Shown piece after piece: positions 43,246 to 51,829 of a DNA stretch of 64,000 nt. Location: the NCBI RefSeq assembly GCF_003347635.1, contig NZ_QDFY01000004.1, positions 1-64,000 on the forward strand, read 5' to 3'. This DNA comes from Sphingosinicella terrae. Lineage in GTDB: Bacteria; Pseudomonadota; Alphaproteobacteria; Sphingomonadales; Sphingomonadaceae. The notes below the pieces were generated by a model, which made no database searches, had not been told where the DNA came from, and saw only the letters and a list, made by a program, of their open reading frames with translations. How positions within the stretch are numbered: the first letter of the stretch is position 1; the number at the start of each line of letters is the position of its first letter. The translations under genes were made by a program, and so were the position numbers.

Positions 43246-43407
43246 ACCAAGCGAGGCAAACTCCCCCTCCGTGCTCACCGGGGATTTGGAGGAACGCGGC
43301 GGTCGCATGAATTCCTCTCATGCCTCTCCCGAAATAACGTCCTTTGCGCCTGCGCCGCACGATCTCTACCCCTCCGACACTGCCGAGCAAGCGCAAGGAG
43401 GGGCCGG

Positions 43408-45534
43408 GTGCGACGAGAGCTCAGGCGTGCAGCCTTGGCCGGTGCTGTCGCCTGGAGCGCGGTCGTCTCGGCCCAACCGGATGCCGGGCGACTTCCATCG
43501 CCTCCGGGCACCGAGCCCCGGAACGACGACATCGTGGTGGAGGGCCGCAGGCGAGGCACGACCAGGACGATCGAGGGCACCGTCCATGACGTCCGCGACA
43601 ATCCTGCCGCCGGCGCGGGAAGCGCGGCCGACATGTTGAACACCATCCCCTCGGTCAATGTCTCGCCCGATGGCGCGGTGACGGTCCGCGGCAACGGTAA
43701 TGTCCAAGTCTATATCGACGGCCGCCCCTCGGCGGCGCTGAGCGGGGAGAATCTGGCCGCGTCGCTGCAATCGATGGCCGGCGGTTCGATCGCCAGCGCC
43801 GAGGTCATCACCAATCCATCGGCCCGTTTCGATTCCAACGGCGGCGCGATCATCAACCTCGTACTGAACCGGGCGCGCGACGACGGCCTGAGCGGCACCG
43901 TCACCGCCAATGCCGGCGACCATCGCCGCGCCAACGCCGCGTTCAACGGCACCTATCGTGAAGCGGAATTGTCGGCGAGCCTGAGCGCGAGCCTGCGCGA
44001 CGACGTACGCTTCACCCATATCTTCGACGTCCGGCGACGGCTCAGCGCCTCCGGATCGGAGACCGGTCGCTCCGTTTCCCGCTCCCGCTACACCCCCACC
44101 CATGCGCGCTCGGCGAATGTGCGCGCCTCGATCGGCTACCAGCCGACCGACGCGACCGAGCTCGGCGCCGACCTTGTCGTCACCGCCGGTAGCCCGACGA
44201 ACCGGGTCGATGAGCGACGCCTGGATTACCGGGCTGACGGCGAGCCGCTGTCCGTCCAGAACCGTGTGCGTGGCGGGACCTATGTCCAGAACAGCAGCGA
44301 GATTTCGGCTTATTATCAGCGGCGCGGATCCCCGACGAGCGCAAGCCTGAAGCTTGCGGTCCAGCACGGCACGACCGGCCTCCGCTCCAACCGGACATTC
44401 TCGACGACCAGGCTCTTTCCGGTTCCAGACCGGACCTTCGAACGCGTCCTGAACCGGACCGAGAGCCGGACGGACCGGCTGGCGCTGGATTATGAAAGGC
44501 CGATGGGCCGCGCATTGCGCCTGAGCGTCGGTTCCGAGTGGAAGCGCGAGCGCAACCGCTACCACAACCAACGCGATCTCGAGGAAGGCTCGCGCGATAC
44601 GGCGGTCGATCCGGTCGCCCCGAGCCTTTTCGAAGGCGTGCAGCGTACCGCCGCCGGCTATGTCACCCTCCAGGCGCTATCAGGCTCATGGACCCTCCAG
44701 GTCGGCGCTCGGATGGAGCAGATCGCCATCGACACCGGCCTTTCCGCCGATGCCGTCCGCCGCCTCAGACACCTTTCCGGCGTGAATCAGAGCGCCGCCA
44801 TCGCGCGCACGTTCGGCGACGATCAAATGGTCGTGCGATATTCGCGGACCCTCCAGCGCATCGACACCAGGGACCTCAACCCTGCTATCGTCTATATCGA
44901 TGCCCAGAACTGGCGCGCCGGCAATCCCTCTCTCCTGCCCCAGCGGGTAACGGCGATCGAGGCCGAATATGCCTTCCACCGCGGATCGATCGACGGGTCT
45001 GCGACACTCTATTACCGCCGGACCGACGACACGATCGCCCCTCGCTCCGAGTTCCTCGACGACAATGTCCTGTTGACCACAGCGCGGAACGGCGGCCGTT
45101 CGCACTCGGCCGGGATCGAGGCGACCGCGAGCCACGGCATCGGAGACGGCCTCCGATACAGCCTGACCGGCAATCTGTTTCGTGCCGATCTATCGGCCCT
45201 GGACCCGAGCGGGCTCGTCGACGCCTCGAGTCTTTCCTGGTCGCTGCAAGGCTCGCTCGACTGGGCGGTCACGCCGGCCGATCGCCTCCGCCTGGACGGG
45301 AACGTTCAGGGACCTGGCCTCGTCCCGCAGGGTCGCCGATCAGGCACCGGCGCCCTGAACCTGGTGTGGCGGCACACGCTTTCCCCCGACCTCAGCCTGT
45401 CGCTGACCGCGCAGGGCATCCTGCTGGACACCCGCGTTCGCACGTCAATCAGGACGGCAGCGGCGATCCAGCTGGTCGAGCGGCAGAGCGGCGGGCGGGC
45501 GTTCCTCGTCGGCCTCTCGTGGAAGATCAGGTAG
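43408..45534 (+). CDS. TonB-dependent receptor-like outer-membrane protein
   Basis: A 708-residue exported protein beginning at GTG 43408, with AAGGAGG at good spacing. Signal peptide to about residue 23 (AVVSAQ). A plug domain (about 60-165) has SAADMLNTIPSVNVSPDGAVTVRGNGNVQVYIDGRPS and EVITNPSARFDSNGGAIINLVL. The rest is a beta-barrel of alternating strands ending in GRAFLVGLSWKIR. This is the OMP_b-brl_3 type seen in many Bacteroidetes and sphingomonads. The last residue is Arg instead of the usual aromatic. No TonB box is obvious and the ligand is unknown. Confidence 0.88.
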   Translation: MRRELRRAALAGAVAWSAVVSAQPDAGRLPSPPGTEPRNDDIVVEGRRRGTTRTIEGTVHDVRDNPAAGAGSAADMLNTIPSVNVSPDGAVTVRGNGNVQVYIDGRPSAALSGENLAASLQSMAGGSIASAEVITNPSARFDSNGGAIINLVLNRARDDGLSGTVTANAGDHRRANAAFNGTYREAELSASLSASLRDDVRFTHIFDVRRRLSASGSETGRSVSRSRYTPTHARSANVRASIGYQPTDATELGADLVVTAGSPTNRVDERRLDYRADGEPLSVQNRVRGGTYVQNSSEISAYYQRRGSPTSASLKLAVQHGTTGLRSNRTFSTTRLFPVPDRTFERVLNRTESRTDRLALDYERPMGRALRLSVGSEWKRERNRYHNQRDLEEGSRDTAVDPVAPSLFEGVQRTAAGYVTLQALSGSWTLQVGARMEQIAIDTGLSADAVRRLRHLSGVNQSAAIARTFGDDQMVVRYSRTLQRIDTRDLNPAIVYIDAQNWRAGNPSLLPQRVTAIEAEYAFHRGSIDGSATLYYRRTDDTIAPRSEFLDDNVLLTTARNGGRSHSAGIEATASHGIGDGLRYSLTGNLFRADLSALDPSGLVDASSLSWSLQGSLDWAVTPADRLRLDGNVQGPGLVPQGRRSGTGALNLVWRHTLSPDLSLSLTAQGILLDTRVRTSIRTAAAIQLVERQSGGRAFLVGLSWKIR

Positions 45535-45566
45535 GACATCCCGGCGTCGGGAGGAGCAGACGCGGT

Positions 45567-46496
45567 TCAACGCCCGCGGCGGTCCTGGACCGTCACGAAA
45601 GGATGATGGTCGCCGGCGAGGATGTTCTTCTCCTCGGCGCGGAACATGCGGTGCTGCTTGAGGACCAGCTCCTGCGGCCGCCAGTCGCGGTCGCGCTCCT
45701 TGTCGGCGAGATCGCGGTCGATGACGACGTAGCGCGCGAAGACGCCGCGCGGCAGGTTCTCGAGGACGCGCATCCGGTCACCGCGGTCGAGATTGGTGGC
45801 GTCGAGAACGGCGAGCGCGCCCGCCTCCAGGCGCGCGCGGATCAGTCCGTGGGCGAGCTTCCAGACACGGGCGAGCGCCTCGGGCGAATGGCCGAGATCG
45901 CCGTAGAGCTGCATCCTCAGGGCGTCGGTCGAGATGACCTCGTGGGACAAATAGTGCCGCTCGGCATAGGTCGACTTGCCGGCGCCGCAGGGACCGACGA
46001 GCATGTGGAGCAGGGTCTGGCCGGCATAGGGGCTCGCGCCGGGCTCGTCGGGCGCACATTGGAGGGTGACGATGCCGTGGTCTCGCCACATCTTCACCAC
46101 CTGCGGGCGATCGTCGACGACGAGAACGGGCTCGTAGCCGTCGTCGAGGATGCGCTGGAGCATGTCGCGCTTGACAAGATGGTCCGAGCGCATGTCGCCC
46201 TCGGCGCGCATGTAGATCGCGCTGTAGGGGATGTCGTGGGCGGCGAGCCAGTCGAGCGTGGTCTGCCGCCAGTCCGGCCGCGCCGGGCGAGCAGTGACGA
46301 TCAGCACCGCGTCGACATCGCGCCGGTCCTGGGCGTTGTGATGGAGCATCCTCGCCAGGCGGGCGATCGGCTCGACCGGGCTGTCGTCGATCATGTCGCG
46401 GAAAAAGGCGTTCCAGTCCTTCTCGCCGTCGAGATGGTGGAGGCGATGGGCGACGTCGGCCAGGGTGCCGTCGATGTCGAAGATCACGGCGCGCAT
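45567..46496 (-). CDS. Polynucleotide phosphatase-kinase fusion (Pnkp-like, HAD then P-loop kinase)
   Basis: A 309-residue two-domain end-healing enzyme. The N-terminal HAD phosphatase (1-150) has the nucleophile pair in FDIDGTLAD (Asp7, Asp9), LIVTARPARPDWRQTT, AEGDMRSDHLVKRDML and VVDDRPQVV, closely like the phosphatase of T4 Pnkp. The C-terminal kinase (about 160-309) has a P-loop GPCGAGKST (168-176), the catalytic-type Asp in VISTDALR and VLDATN. Such enzymes remove 3' phosphates and phosphorylate 5' ends of nucleic acid. The domain order is opposite to T4 Pnkp. The ligase gene upstream overlaps it by 13 bases. Confidence 0.88.
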   Translation of the reverse strand: MRAVIFDIDGTLADVAHRLHHLDGEKDWNAFFRDMIDDSPVEPIARLARMLHHNAQDRRDVDAVLIVTARPARPDWRQTTLDWLAAHDIPYSAIYMRAEGDMRSDHLVKRDMLQRILDDGYEPVLVVDDRPQVVKMWRDHGIVTLQCAPDEPGASPYAGQTLLHMLVGPCGAGKSTYAERHYLSHEVISTDALRMQLYGDLGHSPEALARVWKLAHGLIRARLEAGALAVLDATNLDRGDRMRVLENLPRGVFARYVVIDRDLADKERDRDWRPQELVLKQHRMFRAEEKNILAGDHHPFVTVQDRRGR

Positions 46497-47170
46497 GACA
46501 GGCCTTCCCGGAGCTGGTTGGCGACGACCGGTCCGTCCATCCAGTGGCGGTCTGTCTGGACATGTCCGCGCCGCACCCATTTGGCGACCGCGGCGAAGAA
46601 GCGGCCGGAATCGCCCGGTCCGTCCGGATAGGGGATGCGGTCGGCGATGCGGACGACGAAGCCCTCCTGGCAGAGCGGATCGATGGACGAGGCGATCCCG
46701 GCGAGAGCCTTCTCGCTGAAGGCGCCGTCGTAAAGGACGGGGACCGGCGGGATGTCGAGCAGCTCGAACATCTCGAGGGTCGCATCCCAGTCGAGAAGGT
46801 CGTTCGACGCGTCCCAGATGCCGAAACCGAGGAAGTAGCCGGGAAGCGCGTTCCCGAGCTCCCGCGTATAGGCGACGGAGTGACGGGCGAACATGTACTC
46901 GCCCGAGATCCGCCAGCCCTCCGGTATGTCGTGCGCCTTGCGCGCATGGTGTGCCTTCATCCAGTCGCGCGAGGGATGATGGCGCCCGTCCGGCGAGCGC
47001 GGATAAGTCCTGACGCGCGTCATCGTCGTGCCCTCGCCGTCCATCTTTTCGGTGACGACGATGCGCCGCCCGACGAACGGCTCCAGGCTGGGGAGGCGGC
47101 GATCGTCATTCTGCAGGCCGGGCGAGCCGGGCAGATGATAAGTGCGCGGATATTTGAGATCGGTCGTCAT
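46484..47170 (-). CDS. RNA ligase family protein (ATP-dependent nucleotidyltransferase)
   Basis: A 228-residue ligase. Motif I is VVTEKMDGEGTTM with the adenylated Lys42; motif III is SGEYMFARHSVAY (90-101); motif IV is QEGFVVRI (169-174); motif V is AVAKWVRR with Lys197. The spacing is that of Rnl-type RNA ligases and the protein has no extra DNA-ligase domains. Together with the phosphatase-kinase encoded immediately downstream it would make a heal-and-seal pair for broken RNA. The start codon is preceded by a hairpin CCCCCGGACCGGGGG (47175-47189, minus strand) that includes the only G-rich ribosome site. Confidence 0.88.
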   Translation of the reverse strand: MTTDLKYPRTYHLPGSPGLQNDDRRLPSLEPFVGRRIVVTEKMDGEGTTMTRVRTYPRSPDGRHHPSRDWMKAHHARKAHDIPEGWRISGEYMFARHSVAYTRELGNALPGYFLGFGIWDASNDLLDWDATLEMFELLDIPPVPVLYDGAFSEKALAGIASSIDPLCQEGFVVRIADRIPYPDGPGDSGRFFAAVAKWVRRGHVQTDRHWMDGPVVANQLREGLSCAP

Positions 47171-47229
47171 TATGCCCCCGGTCCGGGGGTTAAGGGGCGC
47201 GGCTGAACGGAGCCTGACAGGCCTCCCCC

Positions 47230-47256
47230 GTCCCTGCGAAGGCCGGGGCTTTCATC
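47230..47256. repeat. Degenerate REP-like unit
   Basis: GTCCCTGCGAAGGCCGGGGC is a diverged copy of the palindromic units at 42.5 kb. It lies in the 92-base gap between the methyltransferase and RNA ligase genes. Confidence 0.5.
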
Positions 47257-47262
47257 GGCGGG

Positions 47263-48009
47263 CTATCCGTGCCGCCGGCCGATCAAGGTCCCCTTGGTGC
47301 CGCTCTTGTCGAGGCGGAAGTCGAAATCGGGGCGAAGCTTGCGCCAGCGGCGGGCGACGACGCGCTCGCCGGGGCGCGCGGCATCGTCGAGCATGACCGT
47401 GCCGCCGGGGGCGATGTGGTCGAACAATGAGGCGGCGGCGCCGCGGGTGAGCGGGTGAATCGTCCAGGGCGGACCGTCGATCAGCATCAGGTCGATATTG
47501 TTGGGCAACGGGCCGTGATCGTACCACAGGCCGGGCCAGCCGTCGGGCGAGGGCGCCAGCGGCGCCGATCGCAGTTCGGCCTCAAGGCCGTAATCGTCAA
47601 GCCACTGGCGGGTCGCGTCGACGAAGTCGGGATGCTGGTCGAAGCTGATCAGGGTGCCGCCGCCGGCGAGCTTGAGGGCGCGGGCCAGCACCAGCGTCGA
47701 AGCGCCGGTGCCGAACTCGACCACCAGCCGCGGCTTGTGCTCGAGGATGTGCTCGACGAGCAGCCGCAGCAGGCCGGTATCGGCCTTCCAGCTGCCGAGA
47801 TAGGGCAAGGCGTCGTGCGGCAGGTCCAGCCGGTCGAGCAGGGCATGCTTCTCGGCGAGCGTGCCGCCATGGAGGCTGCGTAGCAGCCATGGCCACTGGA
47901 TGGCGCCGAAGGCCAGCACCGCCGCCCAGACGGAGGCGGAACGTGTATATTCGCCGATGACGGCCGTGTCGGCGCGTGGCAGCAGGCTGGTGGCTTCGCG
48001 TGTGGTCAT
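47263..48009 (-). CDS. Class I SAM-dependent methyltransferase-like protein
   Basis: A 248-residue protein with one hydrophobic segment near residues 28-42 and a Rossmann methyltransferase fold: RLVVEFGTGASTLVLARALKLAG (motif I), LISFDQHPDFVDATRQWL, LMLIDGPPWTIHP and PGGTVMLDDAARPGE. The pattern is that of the Methyltransf_24 group. The substrate is unknown. It lies between purA and the RNA ligase, all on the minus strand, so read-through into the RNA-repair genes is possible. Confidence 0.82.
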   Translation of the reverse strand: MTTREATSLLPRADTAVIGEYTRSASVWAAVLAFGAIQWPWLLRSLHGGTLAEKHALLDRLDLPHDALPYLGSWKADTGLLRLLVEHILEHKPRLVVEFGTGASTLVLARALKLAGGGTLISFDQHPDFVDATRQWLDDYGLEAELRSAPLAPSPDGWPGLWYDHGPLPNNIDLMLIDGPPWTIHPLTRGAAASLFDHIAPGGTVMLDDAARPGERVVARRWRKLRPDFDFRLDKSGTKGTLIGRRHG

Positions 48010-48037
48010 GCTTCCCGTCTGTTACGCCAAGGGAACG

Positions 48038-49327
48038 TCAATCCGCAAACGGATCGCGAACGAGAATCGTATCTTCCCGTTCCGGGCTGGTGGACACCAA
48101 AGCGACGGGGCAAGCGATCAGTTCCTCGATGCGGCGGATGTACTTGATCGCCTGAGCGGGGAGCTGCGCCCAGCTGCGGGCGCCGGCCGTCGACTCGCGC
48201 CATCCCGGGATCGTCTCGTAGATCGGCTCGACCGATGCCTGGTCGGCGGCATGGGCGGGCAGATGATCGAGCCGCTCGCCAGCCAGGGAATAACCGGTGC
48301 AAATGCGGATCTCGTCGAGCCCGTCGAGCACGTCGAGCTTGGTCAATGCGATCCCGGTCACGCCCGACACGGCCATCGACTGGCGGACCAGAACGGCGTC
48401 GAACCAGCCGCAGCGGCGCTTGCGCCCCGTCACGGTGCCGAATTCGTGCCCGCGCTCGCCCAGGCGGCGGCCGATCTCGTCGTCGAGCTCCGTCGGAAAC
48501 GGCCCCGAGCCGACGCGGGTGGTATAGGCCTTGACGATGCCGAGCACGAAACCGGCGGCGGAAGGACCGAGGCCGGTGCCGCCGGCGGCGGTTCCGGCGA
48601 TGGTGTTGGACGAGGTCACGAACGGATAGGTACCGTGATCGACGTCGAGCAGGACGCCCTGCGCCCCTTCGAACAGGATCCGGTCGCCCGCGAGCCGCGA
48701 CTTGTTCAGGTCGATCCAGACCGGCGCCGCGAACTGGAGGACGAAATCGGCGATCTCGCCAAGGTCCGCCTCGAGCCGCTGGCGGTCGATCGGCGGCTCG
48801 CCGAAGCCGGCGCGCAGCGCGTCATGATGGGCGCAAAGCCGGTCGAGCTGGGGACCGAGCTGGCCGAGATGGGCGAGATCGCAGACGCGGATGGCGCGGC
48901 GGCCGACCTTGTCCTCGTAAGCGGGGCCGATCCCCCGCCGGGTGGTGCCGATCTTGCCGGCACCGCTGGCATCCTCGCGAAGCGCATCGAGATCACGATG
49001 GAACGGCAGGATGAGCGGACAGGTGTCGGCGATGCGCAGGATGTCGGGCGTGATCGCCACGCCCTGCTCCCGAAGCCGGCCGACCTCGTCGCGCAGCGCC
49101 CAGGGATCCAGCACAACGCCATTGCCGATCACCGAAAGCTTGCCCCGGACGATGCCGGACGGAAGCAGCGACAATTTATAGGTCTGATCGCCGATGACCA
49201 AAGTGTGACCGGCATTGTGACCGCCCTGGAAACGGACGACGACATCGGCGCGGCTGGAGAGCCAATCGACGATCTTGCCCTTGCCCTCGTCGCCCCATTG
49301 GCCGCCGATCACGGTGACGTTCGCCAA
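48038..49327 (-). CDS. purA: Adenylosuccinate synthetase
   Basis: A 429-residue GTP-dependent enzyme joining IMP and aspartate in AMP synthesis. Signatures are [20 protein letters not shown] at the N-terminus, [53 protein letters not shown] and [17 protein letters not shown]. It starts with TTG 49327; AAGGA lies seven bases upstream and no ATG fits. The TTG start may limit expression. Confidence 0.96.
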   Translation of the reverse strand: MANVTVIGGQWGDEGKGKIVDWLSSRADVVVRFQGGHNAGHTLVIGDQTYKLSLLPSGIVRGKLSVIGNGVVLDPWALRDEVGRLREQGVAITPDILRIADTCPLILPFHRDLDALREDASGAGKIGTTRRGIGPAYEDKVGRRAIRVCDLAHLGQLGPQLDRLCAHHDALRAGFGEPPIDRQRLEADLGEIADFVLQFAAPVWIDLNKSRLAGDRILFEGAQGVLLDVDHGTYPFVTSSNTIAGTAAGGTGLGPSAAGFVLGIVKAYTTRVGSGPFPTELDDEIGRRLGERGHEFGTVTGRKRRCGWFDAVLVRQSMAVSGVTGIALTKLDVLDGLDEIRICTGYSLAGERLDHLPAHAADQASVEPIYETIPGWRESTAGARSWAQLPAQAIKYIRRIEELIACPVALVSTSPEREDTILVRDPFAD

Positions 49328-49485
49328 GACGCATCCTTCTTCGATGAGACGGGCCGCCTCTAGGATGCGCCATTCTCCGCGTCCAGCGGCTTGCGGCGGC
49401 GTGAGCCGATCGTTGTTTTAGGTTAATGAAACCTCCGCTCCGGCGGGGGCGTTCAAGGTCCAAGATTCTCTCAGAGGAGGAAGTC

Positions 49486-49815
49486 ATGCGTACACTCATT
49501 CTCGCCGCTTCGGCGACGGCGATGGCCATCCCGGTGAGCTTCGCGCTGCCGAGCATGGAGCCGGCCCAGGCGCAGAGCCGCTATTATCGCGACGGCGCCT
49601 ATACCGGCCCTACCTGGCGGGGTCGCGATGGCCGGTTGCGCTGCCGCCGGCCCAACGGCACCACCGGCCTGATCATCGGCGGCGCCGCCGGCGCGCTGAT
49701 CGGCCGCGAGATCGACGGCGGCCGCAACCGGGCGACCGGCACGATCCTCGGCGCCGCCGCGGGTGCCCTGATCGGCCGCGAGGTCCAGAGGGGCAGCAGC
49801 CGCCGCTGCCGCTGA
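49486..49815 (+). CDS. Glycine-zipper 2TM exported protein
   Basis: A 109-residue protein with a signal peptide (MRTLILAASATAMAIPVSFA) and two glycine-zipper helices, GLIIGGAAGALIGREIDGG and GTILGAAAGALIGREV, as in Rickettsia 17-kDa antigen-like proteins. The tail is Arg/Ser-rich. GAGGAGGAAG lies before ATG 49486. It probably inserts in a membrane as an oligomer; a role in envelope stress is only an analogy. An intrinsic terminator follows. Confidence 0.88.
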   Translation: MRTLILAASATAMAIPVSFALPSMEPAQAQSRYYRDGAYTGPTWRGRDGRLRCRRPNGTTGLIIGGAAGALIGREIDGGRNRATGTILGAAAGALIGREVQRGSSRRCR

Positions 49816-49839
49816 TCGGATACTTTCCCGATGCCTGAA

Positions 49840-49867
49840 GGGGCGCCGCGATGCGGCGCCCCTTTTT
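49840..49867 (+). terminator. Rho-independent terminator
   Basis: Perfect 10-bp stem GGGGCGCCGC / GCGGCGCCCC around GAT, followed by TTTTT. It ends the glycine-zipper gene, 25 bases past its stop. Confidence 0.9.
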
Positions 49868-50035
49868 GCTGACCCAGATGAACCCGTCCAACTCGCCGTC
49901 GGCCGCGCCGTTTGCCTCCCGCAGGAAGAAACCGGATGAGGTCCCACCCCATCAATTGCGGCAACGATTGCCCGGCCGTCCCCCAGGGACTCGCCCCGCG
50001 CCGCCGATCAGCGGGGACGGATTCCGGCGATCGTC

Positions 50036-50752
50036 TCAGCTGCCGGTCGTGCCGCCTTCGCTGCCGCTGCCGTTCCCGCCCTTCGATCGGCTGCGGCCGC
50101 CCGTCGTCTTGCGGCCGCCGCTGCCGGTGGACTTGCGGCCTGTCGCTGCCTTGGCGGTGCCGCCCGAACGGGAGGCGCCGCCCGCCGACTTGGCGGCGGA
50201 CCGGGTGCTGCGCGCGGCGCCCGAACCCGCCGAAGCACCGGCCGTCCTTGCGGGAATCTTCGCCGCGGAGGACTTGCCGCTCGCGTTACCGGCCTTGGCC
50301 GGCCGGGAGGCGCCGGAGCGGGAGGACTTGGCCTTGGTCGAAGTCGTTCGGCCGCCGCCCGAGGACTGGCCGCCGCCGCTGGCCGAGGCACCGCCGCCCG
50401 AGCCGCCGACGGCCATCATCCGCCGCACCGCCTCGGTCGCGGCGTTGATCATAGCCGCGCCGATATTGCTCGCGCTCTCGGCCGCCGAGTCGGCCGCGGC
50501 CTCGGCCGCGTCCTGTGCCTGGCGCGCGCTGCGCTTGGCGCTGTCGCGCACCGACTTGTTCGCCGCCAGCGCCGCCGCGGCCGCGACCAGCCCCGCGGCG
50601 AGCAGGCTCTTCGCCATCGGATTTTGGGCGAGCTCCGCGGCCCGCCGCCCCGCTTCGCGCAGCGCGTCCGGAATCGCGTCGGCCGCCGAACTCCGGCTTT
50701 GCTTGTTCTCGCCGCCGCCAGTCTGCTTGCCGGAAGATGCCTTCTTCGCCAT
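50036..50752 (-). CDS. Ala/Ser/Lys-rich low-complexity protein with histone H1-like tail
   Basis: A 238-residue protein. The first 110 residues include a short hydrophobic Ala-rich helix (about 46-64, MAKSLLAAGLVAAAAALAA) and an amphipathic Ala-rich region. The remaining 125 residues are a disordered Gly/Ser/Thr/Lys/Arg tail with SSGGGRTTSTKAKSSRSG and KSTGSGGRKTTGGRSRSKGG. This resembles bacterial histone H1-like or AlgP-type tails in composition, though true KPAA repeats are missing. GGAGAGG precedes ATG 50752. Fourth gene of the minus-strand hydrophilic run. Confidence 0.7.
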   Translation of the reverse strand: MAKKASSGKQTGGGENKQSRSSAADAIPDALREAGRRAAELAQNPMAKSLLAAGLVAAAAALAANKSVRDSAKRSARQAQDAAEAAADSAAESASNIGAAMINAATEAVRRMMAVGGSGGGASASGGGQSSGGGRTTSTKAKSSRSGASRPAKAGNASGKSSAAKIPARTAGASAGSGAARSTRSAAKSAGGASRSGGTAKAATGRKSTGSGGRKTTGGRSRSKGGNGSGSEGGTTGS

Positions 50753-50882
50753 TACGCCTCTCCTGCCATTTCGTACCTGAAACTAACAGACACTCGGCGG
50801 CGCGAACAGTTCCGTCGATCAGGCGCCGCGCGGCGCGGCGCATCGAAAATCCTGCGCATCGGAACGCTGGCTTGCCGGAGCG

Positions 50883-51257
50883 TCAGCGCTCCTCGACCTC
50901 TGTTTCCGCATCGCTCTGGCCGCGATCCTGGTGCGCGCGCTGGTCGCGCTCGAGATCGGCGCTCGTCACCGTGACGGAATCGGCGCCGCGGCCGCCGCCC
51001 TGCGCCTCGTCGAAGCGTTCGCCGCGACCGAGGCCCTCGTCGGCGCCGCGGACGCCGACGCCGGAATCCTGCTGGCCCTGGTGAAACTGCTGGTTCTGGG
51101 CCTTGCCATAGCCGCCGGAGCCGCTGCTGCCGCCGGGGCTCGCCATGTCGGACGCACCGGGGCCGCCGCCGACCTGGCGTCCGTGCGCCGCGGCGCCGCT
51201 TTGCTCCTGATCGCGCGGCCGTTCCCCGCCGAGATCCTCACGCGCCTTGTCCGCCAT
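50883..51257 (-). CDS. Gly/Gln-rich hydrophilic protein, candidate stress protein
   Basis: A 124-residue, strongly hydrophilic protein lacking any hydrophobic stretch, rich in Gly, Gln, Asp and Arg (QNQQFHQGQQDSG). It resembles hydrophilin/LEA-like disordered proteins in composition only. AAAGGA, contained in the end of the upstream gene, serves its ATG 51257, one base after that gene's stop. Co-transcription with the two preceding genes is therefore near certain. Confidence 0.68.
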   Translation of the reverse strand: MADKAREDLGGERPRDQEQSGAAAHGRQVGGGPGASDMASPGGSSGSGGYGKAQNQQFHQGQQDSGVGVRGADEGLGRGERFDEAQGGGRGADSVTVTSADLERDQRAHQDRGQSDAETEVEER

Positions 51258-51258
51258 C

Positions 51259-51462
51259 TCATCGTCCTTTCTTGCTGGTGTCCGGCCCGCGGCCGAGATC
51301 GTCGTAGCGATAGGGCTCGCCGTCGGGGGCTACCGCCTCGCCGGCCGGCTGGACGACATCCGCGGCATCGTCACCGCGACCCTTGTCGCGTTCGAGATGC
51401 TCCGGGATCTCGCCATGCCGCGCCTCGTCGCTCCCGGGGAGCGGGTGGCCCTTGCCGCTCAT
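51259..51462 (-). CDS. Small hydrophilic protein
   Basis: A 67-residue charged protein (MSGKGHPLPGSDEARHGEIP and a basic end TSKKGR). No family known to me. Its ATG overlaps the stop of the preceding gene (ATGA), which argues for translational coupling in the stress-type operon. Confidence 0.68.
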   Translation of the reverse strand: MSGKGHPLPGSDEARHGEIPEHLERDKGRGDDAADVVQPAGEAVAPDGEPYRYDDLGRGPDTSKKGR

Positions 51463-51677
51463 GGCCGGGCCCTCCCGGCGACCGCCTGCGCGCCTTCCGC
51501 CGTGTCGTCGCCCTGAGGCGCCGAGACCGGATCGAGGCCGCCGCCGGCCATCGGGTCGCCGTCATAATCCTCATCGGGATTGCCGCCGCCGCCGGCGCCG
51601 GAACCGCTGCCGTGCACCTCGCCGGTGCGCCGGTCGAAGCTTGCCCGCTCGCCGCGTTCGTCCTTCTCGACTGCCAT
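51459..51677 (-). CDS. Small acidic hydrophilic protein, first gene of EcfG-type operon
   Basis: A 72-residue Gly/Asp-rich protein (MAVEKDERGERASFDRRTGE; later GGNPDEDYDGDPM). ATG 51677 has GGAGGAGG seven bases upstream. The open frame runs further to 51764 without support. A perfect GGAAC-N17-CGTT element ends 21 bases before the start codon, making a very short leader. It heads the run of hydrophilic proteins down to 50036. Confidence 0.7.
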   Translation of the reverse strand: MAVEKDERGERASFDRRTGEVHGSGSGAGGGGNPDEDYDGDPMAGGGLDPVSAPQGDDTAEGAQAVAGRARP

Positions 51678-51697
51678 ATCGATCCTCCTCCCGGTTG

Positions 51698-51723
51698 AAC
51701 GAACCGGGAGCGGACGGCGTTCC
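51698..51723 (-). promoter_or_regulatory. EcfG-type general-stress promoter
   Basis: Minus strand GGAAC (51723-51719), 17-base spacer, CGTT (51701-51698): an exact match to the alphaproteobacterial EcfG consensus. It drives the hydrophilic-protein operon. The element overlaps an inverted repeat CCCGGTT-N5-AACCGGG (51690-51708). Confidence 0.7.
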
Positions 51724-51752
51724 TGGATGGGCTGTCCCCGAACGAGCGAAAG

Positions 51753-51776
51753 GCCGCCGGACATTGGTCCGACGGC
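51753..51776 (-). terminator. Hairpin between micro-ORF and operon, possible attenuator
   Basis: On the minus strand GCCGTCGGAC-CAAT-GTCCGGCGGC forms a 10-bp stem with one G-U pair, followed by CTTTCGCTCG. The U-run is weak. It would separate the micro-ORF transcript from the operon. Confidence 0.4.
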
Positions 51777-51829
51777 CCCTCGACATGGTCAGCGGCCGGA
51801 AGTCTCCAGCCCGGAAGACATTGGAAAGC

